Shown: positions 1 through 6,600 of the stretch, piece by piece
How the letters are laid out: the number at the start of each line of letters is the position of its first letter
Numbering within the stretch: the stretch's first letter is position 1
Source of the DNA: an uncultured Eubacteriales bacterium
Lineage (GTDB): Bacteria > Bacillota > Clostridia > Oscillospirales > Acutalibacteraceae
Direction of reading: 5' to 3'
DNA: 6,810 nt
Assembly (NCBI GenBank): GCA_900321595.1
Contig: ONWP01000212.1
Span: 1-6,810, forward strand
Notes under the pieces: model-generated
The model's input: only the letters and a program-made list of their open reading frames with translations
Databases searched by the model: none
Told to the model about the DNA's origin: nothing
Program-made: the position numbers and the translations under genes

Positions 1-2
1 CG

Positions 3-911
3 CTGACGCTGATGGAGTACTTCTTCACCCGGGAGCGCGTCACCGAAGAATCCGAGGGCGCCGGCGAGGAGACCAAGCTGTCGTTTTTCCGGCAGCTGAA
101 GATCCTTTTCACGGATAAGTACATGATCCTGATGTACGTCTATTTTTTCGTCTACACCGTCGGCGTCACGCTCAAGAACCTCGGCCTCGTCTATTACTGC
201 AACTACGTGCTGGGCACTTATAACGACGGGATCACGCAGATGCTGGTCTCCGTCATCGGCGGCGTCCCGATGGGCATCGGCATCTTCGCGGTCTGGCCGC
301 TGGCGAAGCGGTTCGGCAAGCGCAACGTGACCATGATCGGCTTCATCCTCTACGCGGTCGGGTCGCTGATCTGCTGGATCTTCCCCCGCAACCTCGTGAT
401 CGTGCTGATCGGGCAGTTCATCAAGAATATCGGCGGTCTCCCGTGCGCCTACGTGTTCATGGCGCTGTTCGCCGACTGTCTGGATCATCTGGAGTGGAAA
501 AAGGACCTGCGCATGGACGGCGCGGCTATGTCGATCTACAATATCATCGCCGTCGCGATGGTGGGCATCATGACCGGCGTGTTCAACTGGCTGCTGGCCG
601 GGGCCGGCTACCTCGCGCCGATCACGGCGAACGGCGTCGCGGACGCCGCGGCGAAGCTGACGCAGAACGGCTGGACGGCGCAGGTCGCGCTTGAGAATCT
701 GAAGCCCGCATCGGACGGCATTCTGACGGTCGCGCTGCAGCAGCCCTCCGCCGTGACGCGGGTCATCACCTTCGCGTTCGTCGGTCTTGAGGTCTTCACG
801 GGCGCCGCGCTCGCGGTCATCCTGTTCTTCCTCAACGTGGAGAAGGAGCTGCCCCGGGAGCAGGCCGAGATCAAGGCGAGAAAGGGCGTCACGGACGATG
901 AAGGCGATTGA
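3..911 (+). CDS. GPH-family (MelB-type) sugar:cation symporter, C-terminal half (5' partial)
   Basis: This is an inner-membrane carrier expected to import a glycoside together with Na+ or H+. The gene is open at the left edge: the frame runs in from codon 3-5 (LTL before the first Met at 12), so that Met is internal and about 302 residues are visible of a family usually 450-500 long. The visible part starts with YFFTRERVTEE, the loop after helix 6 in this family. It then shows about six hydrophobic segments, roughly at nucleotides 117-210, 237-300, 330-390, 390-475, 525-615 and 755-835, matching helices 7-12. The stretch ADCLDHLEWKKDLRMDGAAM (from about 469) matches the family's conserved AD-x2-D-[YH]-x-EW-x3-R-x2-G loop between helices 10 and 11. 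A polar loop of about 45 residues precedes the last helix, and a charged tail (KELPREQAEIKARKG) ends the protein. It overlaps the rhamnosidase start by 14 bases, so a rhamnose-containing oligosaccharide or glycoside is the likely cargo. The exact substrate and coupling ion cannot be read from this half. Confidence 0.9.
   Translation: MTLMEYFFTRERVTEESEGAGEETKLSFFRQLKILFTDKYMILMYVYFFVYTVGVTLKNLGLVYYCNYVLGTYNDGITQMLVSVIGGVPMGIGIFAVWPLAKRFGKRNVTMIGFILYAVGSLICWIFPRNLVIVLIGQFIKNIGGLPCAYVFMALFADCLDHLEWKKDLRMDGAAMSIYNIIAVAMVGIMTGVFNWLLAGAGYLAPITANGVADAAAKLTQNGWTAQVALENLKPASDGILTVALQQPSAVTRVITFAFVGLEVFTGAALAVILFFLNVEKELPREQAEIKARKGVTDDEGD
882..886 (+). promoter_or_regulatory. Weak Shine-Dalgarno for the rhamnosidase, inside the transporter gene
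   Basis: AAGGG lies 11 bases before the ATG at 898, within the last codons of the transporter. It is weaker and further away than the AGGAGGT of the downstream surface-protein gene. This, with the 14-base overlap, suggests that translation of the rhamnosidase depends partly on ribosomes finishing the transporter. Confidence 0.45.
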
Positions 912-3414
912 TCTGAAGTGCGAATATCTGAAGGATCCGATCGGGATCGATCTTCAGAATCCCCGCGTCTTCTGGAACTGCGAAGGAGGCGTGACGCAGA
1001 CCGCCTACCGCGTCAAATCGGATAAATGGGACAGCGGAAAGGTGGAAAGCGGCTCCATGCGCGCCGCTTATCCGCTTCACCTCGCGTCCGGCGAACGGGT
1101 CGCGTACCGGGTCATGCTCTGGGACGAGAACGGCGAGGCGGGACCGTGGAGCGAGCCGGCCTTCTTCGAGTACGGGCTCGACGCGTGGCAGGCGACGTGG
1201 ATCGCCGGAGATTATCGGGTAAACAAAAAAAAGCGTTATCCTGTCGACTGCTTCAAAAAGACGTTTTCCGTCGGGAAGCCCGTCGCGAAAGCCCGGCTCT
1301 ATATCACCGCCTGCGGGCTGTACGAGGCCGTTCTCAACGGCGTGCGCGTCTCCATGCCGCTGGCGCCGGGGATCACCGACTACAGAAAACGGGTCCAGTA
1401 TCAGACCTATGACGTGACGGAGCTGCTGCGGGCAGAAAACACGCTCACGGTGCAGCTGGCCGACGGCTGGTACCGCGGCTCCTGCGGCGCGTGGGGATTG
1501 ACGCATCAGTACGGGACCGAGACAAAGCTGCTCGCGCAGCTGGAGCTCGAATACGGGGACGGCACAAAGGGCCGCGTCGTCACGGACGGGAGCTGGCGCT
1601 GGTCGAATGACGGCCCGATCCGCTTCGCGGACAACAAGGACGGCGAGATCGTCGACGCGCGCATGACGCCGTCGTATGCGGGGCGCGCGCGGGAGACCTC
1701 CCACCCGGTCGCGCCGACCGCCTCGAACAACGTCCCGATCGCGGAAAAGGAGACGTTCCGGGGGACAATGACCGTCACGCCGTCCGGCAAACGGCTCATC
1801 GACTTCGGGCAGAACATCGCCGGGTACGTGTCGTTCCGCGTGAACGCCGGGGAAGGGCAGAGGCTCTCGATCCGCTTCGGCGAGCTGCTCGAGAACGGCG
1901 AGCTGACGCTGCGGAACATCCAGTGCGTCAACCGGCGGAAGACGACGCCCCTGCAGAAGATCGAATACACCTGCAGGGAGGGCGTGAACGACTACAAGAC
2001 GACCTTCGCGATCTTCGGCTTTCAGTACGCGGAGATCGACACGGATATCGACCTTCGCGCGGAGGACTTCACGGCGGTCGCGGTGCGCTCCGATCTGGAG
2101 GAGACCGGCGTGTTCCGCTCCTCCGATGAACTGCTGGACCGCTTCGTGGACGCGACGCGCTGGTCCGCGCGCAATAACAGCGCCGACCTGCCCACCGACT
2201 GCCCCACGCGGGAGCGCCACGGCTGGCTGGGCGACGCGCAGATTTTCGTCGACACGGCGAGCTATCTGTTCAATTACATGCCCTTCGCGCGCAAATTCGA
2301 GCGGGATATCTGCGACGCGCAGCACAAAAACGGCTGCTTCACCCAGATCGCGCCCGTCGGCGGCGTCGACTTCTATATGCGCCCCATGGACGGCTCCGCG
2401 GGATGGTCGGACGCCGGTGTGTTCATCCCGTACCGGCTCTGGCGGCAGTACGGCGACGAGACCGTGCTGCGGGACTTCTACGACCGGATGCGGCGCTACG
2501 CGGATTACAAGATCTCGACGCTCGGCAGGCGGTATCCCACGGCGAAGCCGGCCGGCGTCGGGCGCAAAAACGCCCGTAACATCTCCAACTACGGGCAGAG
2601 CTACGGCGAATGGGCGGAGCCCGCGGACGTGAAGCCCTTCTCGGTCGCCGATTTCGTCTCGCCGCACCCCGAGGAGACCACGGCGTACATCGTGTGGCTC
2701 ATGGAGGTCATGGCTCAGATCGCGGACGTCCTGGACAGGCCGGAGGACCGGGAACGGTATCTCGCCTGCGCCGGGAAGGCGCGGTCGGGTTACCGGGCGC
2801 TCGTCGGAACGAAGCGGCACTCCCTCGACACCGACCGGCAGGCAAAGCTTGTACGCCCGCTGTATCTTAATTTACTGGACGAAAAACAAACCGATTACGC
2901 TAAAAAGCGTTTGATCGCGGCGCTGGACAACTACGGCTGGCGGCTCGGCACGGGCTTCCTCTCCACGCCGCTCATCCTCTACGTCCTTGAGGACATGGAT
3001 ATCGAATACGCCTACCGTCTGCTGGAAAACGAGGAAAAGCCCGGCTGGCTCTCCATGCCGAAGGCCGGCGCGAACACGATCTGGGAAGCGTGGGAAGGGC
3101 CGCATTCCGCCTCCGGCGGCATCGGCAGCCTCGACCACTATTCCAAGGGCGCCGTCGTGGAATGGCTGTTTCGGGAGATGTGCGGCATCCGCGTGGCGGG
3201 CGAGAATCATTTCGTCATCGCGCCCAGGCCCGGCGGCCGCTTCACCTTTGCGAACGCCGAATACAAAAGCGTCTTCGGGCTCGTGAAGTCCGGCTGGAAG
3301 AAGACGGAAAACGGCTGGTCGTGCGAGATCTCGATCCCCCCGGGCTGCACCGCCGACCTCCGCCTGCCAGACGGCACGCGGAAAACCCTCGCGGCGGGAA
3401 CGCATACGTTCTGA
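898..3414 (+). CDS. Alpha-L-rhamnosidase, glycoside hydrolase family 78 (cytoplasmic)
   Basis: This is an inverting exo-hydrolase that removes terminal alpha-L-rhamnose from oligosaccharides or plant glycosides. The 838-residue protein has no signal peptide, so it should act inside the cell on what the upstream symporter brings in. The start at 898 is chosen because MKAIDLKCEYLKDPIGID is the standard family N-terminus; an in-frame ATG at 787 only adds an Arg/Ser-rich shadow of the transporter gene. Domains in order: Fn3-like sandwich (residues 1-94), rhamnosidase N-terminal sugar-binding-like domain (about 97-255), beta-sandwich with DFGQNIAGYVSF (about 277-385), (alpha/alpha)6 catalytic barrel (about 400-760) and C-terminal beta domain (about 762-838). 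Catalytic landmarks are intact: D434, E439 (expected general acid) and D446 in DCPTRERHGWLGDAQ, equivalent to D567/E572/D579 of Bacillus RhaB; W503/D505 in GWSDAG; E730 in NTIWEAWEG (expected base); H747 in SLDHYSKG. The first domain has a shortened loop after TAYRVKS. Substrate linkage cannot be told from sequence. Confidence 0.93.
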   Translation: MKAIDLKCEYLKDPIGIDLQNPRVFWNCEGGVTQTAYRVKSDKWDSGKVESGSMRAAYPLHLASGERVAYRVMLWDENGEAGPWSEPAFFEYGLDAWQATWIAGDYRVNKKKRYPVDCFKKTFSVGKPVAKARLYITACGLYEAVLNGVRVSMPLAPGITDYRKRVQYQTYDVTELLRAENTLTVQLADGWYRGSCGAWGLTHQYGTETKLLAQLELEYGDGTKGRVVTDGSWRWSNDGPIRFADNKDGEIVDARMTPSYAGRARETSHPVAPTASNNVPIAEKETFRGTMTVTPSGKRLIDFGQNIAGYVSFRVNAGEGQRLSIRFGELLENGELTLRNIQCVNRRKTTPLQKIEYTCREGVNDYKTTFAIFGFQYAEIDTDIDLRAEDFTAVAVRSDLEETGVFRSSDELLDRFVDATRWSARNNSADLPTDCPTRERHGWLGDAQIFVDTASYLFNYMPFARKFERDICDAQHKNGCFTQIAPVGGVDFYMRPMDGSAGWSDAGVFIPYRLWRQYGDETVLRDFYDRMRRYADYKISTLGRRYPTAKPAGVGRKNARNISNYGQSYGEWAEPADVKPFSVADFVSPHPEETTAYIVWLMEVMAQIADVLDRPEDRERYLACAGKARSGYRALVGTKRHSLDTDRQAKLVRPLYLNLLDEKQTDYAKKRLIAALDNYGWRLGTGFLSTPLILYVLEDMDIEYAYRLLENEEKPGWLSMPKAGANTIWEAWEGPHSASGGIGSLDHYSKGAVVEWLFREMCGIRVAGENHFVIAPRPGGRFTFANAEYKSVFGLVKSGWKKTENGWSCEISIPPGCTADLRLPDGTRKTLAAGTHTF

Positions 3415-3443
3415 TCGATGCCGGAAAACGCTGTCTTTACATC

Positions 3444-3486
3444 GCGCCGCGTTCGTGCTTTTGCACAAATGCGGCGCCTTTTTTTT
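3444..3486 (+). terminator. Rho-independent terminator after the rhamnosidase operon
   Basis: A 15-position stem (3444-3458 with 3463-3477) closes a TTTT loop. Its base is a perfect 7-pair GCGCCGC/GCGGCGC block; higher up there is one G-U pair and one C-A mismatch. One C follows, then eight T's (3479-3486). It lies 29 bases after the rhamnosidase stop and ends the transporter-rhamnosidase transcript before the next gene's promoter. Confidence 0.92.
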
Positions 3487-3501
3487 ATCTATAAAGACAC
3501 G

Positions 3502-3530
3502 TTGGAAAATGGCGAAGAAAGCGATACAAT
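3502..3530 (+). promoter_or_regulatory. Sigma-A/sigma-70 type promoter for the surface-protein gene
   Basis: TTGGAA (3502-3507) and TACAAT (3525-3530) are separated by exactly 17 bases, close to the TTGACA/TATAAT consensus. Transcription would start near 3537-3540, giving a leader of about 40 bases. An overlapping TATAAT at 3530-3535 is a perfect -10 but has no -35 at a proper distance. The stretch is strikingly AT-richer than the coding DNA on both sides. No clear operator repeat or riboswitch fits in the short leader. Confidence 0.8.
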
Positions 3531-3567
3531 ATAATTGTAATCTTATACGTTTTGTCTTATGACGAAC

Positions 3568-3574
3568 AGGAGGT
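3568..3574 (+). promoter_or_regulatory. Strong ribosome-binding site for the surface-protein gene
   Basis: AGGAGGT is a full match to the anti-Shine-Dalgarno end of 16S rRNA and sits 6 bases before the ATG at 3581. It fixes the start of the signal-peptide protein in this frame and argues for high translation. Confidence 0.93.
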
Positions 3575-3580
3575 CATTTC

Positions 3581-3673
3581 ATGCAAAGATCATTCAGGAA
3601 AGCGCTCAGCGTGCTGCTGTCCGTGCTGATGGTCCTCTCGGTCTTCGGGGGGCTCACGCTCACGGCGAGCGCG
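3581..3673 (+). other. Sec signal peptide of the surface protein
   Basis: Residues 1-31: a positively charged start (MQRSFRK), a hydrophobic core rich in Leu/Val (residues 8-27) and an ASA cleavage box ending at residue 31, followed by ADVWDG. This is a textbook signal peptidase I site, so the protein is exported. No lipobox Cys and no YSIRK motif is present. Confidence 0.93.
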
Positions 3674-6600
3674 GCGGACGTCTGGGACGGAACCTGGGAC
3701 GGAAGCGGTTTCTCAAACAACCACATCACGTCCGCGAAGGGTTTCGCGCAGTTTATCAACAATGCCGGAACCGGCACGTCCTACGAGGGACAGACGATCT
3801 ACCTTGACGTCGACGTCGATTTCAACAGCATCGATTTCGGCAACATTTCCGGCGGCAAGAACGTCTACTACTCCCGGGACAATTACTTCAAAGGCACGTT
3901 CGACGGGCAGAATCACACGATCTACAATTTCCAGATCCACAACAGCGATCACCGCGTCGGCCTGTTCCGCTCCGCGGAGAACGCGACGTTCCGCAACGTC
4001 TATTTTGAAAACGTACTCGTCGACGACAACAGCGACAGCAACAAGAAAAACGGCTTCGCGGCGCTGGTCGGCTGGGGCGGCGGCAATCTGACGTTCAAGA
4101 ACATCAAAATCAAAAGCGGCGAGATCTTCGGCTACAACTATGTCGGCGGCATCGTCGGCGAGTTCGACTCGAACAGCACGATCCGTTTCACGGACTGCTC
4201 CAACGCCGCGCGGATCTACGCGAACAACAACCGCGCCGCGGGTCTTGTCGGCCACAGCAAGGGCAGCGTGATCGCGGACGGCTGCTCCAACTCCGGCGAG
4301 GTCTACGCGGGCTACAGCGACGCGGGCGGCATTGCGGGCTGGATCGAGGATGATGAATCCTCGTTCACGAACTGCTCCAACACCGGCAAGATCTCCACGG
4401 ACGCCTGCGCGGGCGGCATCTTCGGCTACTTCGGCTCGAAGAGCCAGGATAAGGTGATGACGATCACGAACTGCTCCAACAGCGGATACATCGAGTCCCG
4501 CGCGAAGGTCGCCGGCGGCATCGCGGGCATGATCGACACGGACGGCGAGCATATCTTTGAAGAAAACGTCAACCGCGGCGCCGTCTACGGCAGAGAGGAC
4601 GCGGGCGGCATCGTCGGCAGCAACAGCGGCTTTGGCACCTGGAGGATCAACTACAACTACGGCAGCGTGACCTGCCCGAACGACAACGCGGGCGGCATCC
4701 TCGGCGAGGTCGAGGATGACAAGCAGGTCTTTAAAAACTGCTTTAACTCCGGCGCGGTACAGGGCAAGAACTCCGTCGGCGGCATCCTGGGCTACGGCAA
4801 CGCCGCGCCGCACGAGTTCTCGAAATGCGGCAACAGCGGCGACGTGACGTCGACAAACGACAGCGCGGGCGGCATCTACGGCTACGGCGGCAATTCTCAG
4901 CCGACCATCGAGACGTGCTGGAACGTCGGCACGATCAAGGCCTATAACGACGCCGGCGGCATCCTCGGTCACACCAATCATCACTCCTTTATCAGACGCT
5001 GCTGGAACGCGGGCTCCATCGAGACCTACAACCACACCGATAACGGCGCGCACGGCGGCATCGTCGGCCACACCAGCGATCTGAGCGGCAGCAGCAACGA
5101 CAACCCGAATATGACGGACTGCTACAACTGGGGCCAGGTCTCCGGCGGCCGCGACGACGGCGGTCTGATCGGCAAGATCCGGGACGGCAATACGTCCTAC
5201 TACATCACGAATTCCTACAACGCGGGCGCTGTTTCCGGCGTCAGACCCTTCGCGATCATCGCCTACGGCGGCAACGTCGGCAACAACGTGTATTATGACA
5301 GCGGCGTCGGGATGGGAACCGTACAGGGAACGGCCATCAGCGACGCGAATCTGAAAGCATCGTCCGGTTTTTCGTCAAACTACTGCAAGAACACCTGGGG
5401 CGTGAAGATCGGCGGTACGACTTACTATTACCCGATCATGCAGTGGTACCGTGACATGTTCTATTTCACGGTTTGGTTCGTGGACGCGCCCAGCGGCACG
5501 AACGCCTATTTCAACGGCTCTTACGGCGCGTCCTGCTATACGCCCGCTCCGACCCGCACGGGCTATACCCCGGGCTTTTGGTTCCTGTCGGACGACATGA
5601 ACAAGCTGATCGGCCGGAACACGTACTTCACCTGCGGCGTCACGGCTCCCTCCGACACGTTTACCGTGGAGCAGCACCTTGACGACGTGACCAAGATCGA
5701 CGTCACCAAGACCTTCAATATGACCTGGACGCCGAACAGGTATACGATCCGGTTCGACCGCAACGGTATGAACTACGGCTCGATGGAAGACCTGCCGATG
5801 ACCTACGACATCCCGAAGGATCTGCCCGCGGTCGGGTTCTTCCGCGAGTTCACGGTCAAGCTCCATTACAACGACGGCGTGACGGCGGATCGGAACGAGA
5901 TCGTTCGCTCGACCTTCAACGGCTGGGCGAAGAGCGCCGGCGGCGCGAAGGTCTATGACGACAAGGCGCAGGTGAACAACCTGGCGGCTGACGACGGCGC
6001 GGTCGTCACGCTGTACGCGAAGTGGACGGCCGGCAGCCTCACGCTGACGGACCTCGAGCGCGAGGGCTATGACTTCGAGGGCTGGTACACCGACGAAGCC
6101 CTGACGCAGAAGGTCACCGGTGCTTACACGCCGACGGCGAACAGCGATCTGTACGCGAAGTGGGCGATCAAGACCTTTACCGTCGTATTCCGGGATCAGG
6201 ACGATTTGCAGGTCGGCGACGAGCAGACCGTGGCGTACGGCCAGGACGCGACGCCGCCGGAGCCGCCCCGCGACTTCTTCGACGAAACGAACCACTTCGT
6301 CTTCAAGGGCTGGACCGACTACACGAACATCACGGAGGACACCGTTGTCCAGGCGCTGTACTTCGTGAACGAGCACGTCTTTGATCAGGAGATCGCAAGC
6401 GACGATTACAAGGCGAGCGACGCGACCTGTAACGCGCCCGCGAAATACTACAAGAGCTGCGTCTGCGGCTATAAAGGCACCGAGACGTTCGATTACGGCG
6501 AGGTCGACGGGACGAATCACGTGCACACCGAGAACGTGACCGCGACGGATTCGACCTGTACGACTCCCGGCTACACGGCGGGCGTTTACTGCAGCGACTG

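Noticed and set aside
787..897. Upstream in-frame ATG (787) as the rhamnosidase start
   Set aside because: The extra 37 residues are Arg/Ser-rich and overlap the last membrane helix of the transporter in another frame. Family homology begins exactly at the ATG at 898.
889..2820. Reverse-strand open frame of 643 codons opposite the rhamnosidase
   Set aside because: It is a mirror of the strongly G/C-ending codons of the GH78 gene. Its translation is Arg/Val/Asp-rich with no recognisable domain, and the + strand frame has full GH78 motifs.
3530..3535. TATAAT as the -10 element of the surface-protein promoter
   Set aside because: It is a perfect hexamer, but no acceptable -35 lies 16-18 bases upstream. 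TACAAT at 3525-3530 with TTGGAA at 17 bases is the better pair.
3487..3580. Riboswitch or attenuator in the leader of the surface-protein gene
   Set aside because: The predicted leader is only about 40 bases and AT-rich, with no convincing stem-loop. The only strong hairpin (3444-3477) lies upstream of the promoter and belongs to the previous operon.
3713..5071. Reverse-strand open frame of 452 codons opposite the GLUG array
   Set aside because: Its Ala/Val/Asp-rich repetitive translation simply reflects the repeated GGC-ATC and GAC codons on the + strand. The + strand frame has a signal peptide, RBS, promoter and known repeats.
4142..5239. DNA tandem repeat or CRISPR-like array
   Set aside because: The periodicity is at the protein level (29-35 codons) with diverged DNA, and the frame is continuous. 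There are no identical direct repeats separated by unique spacers.
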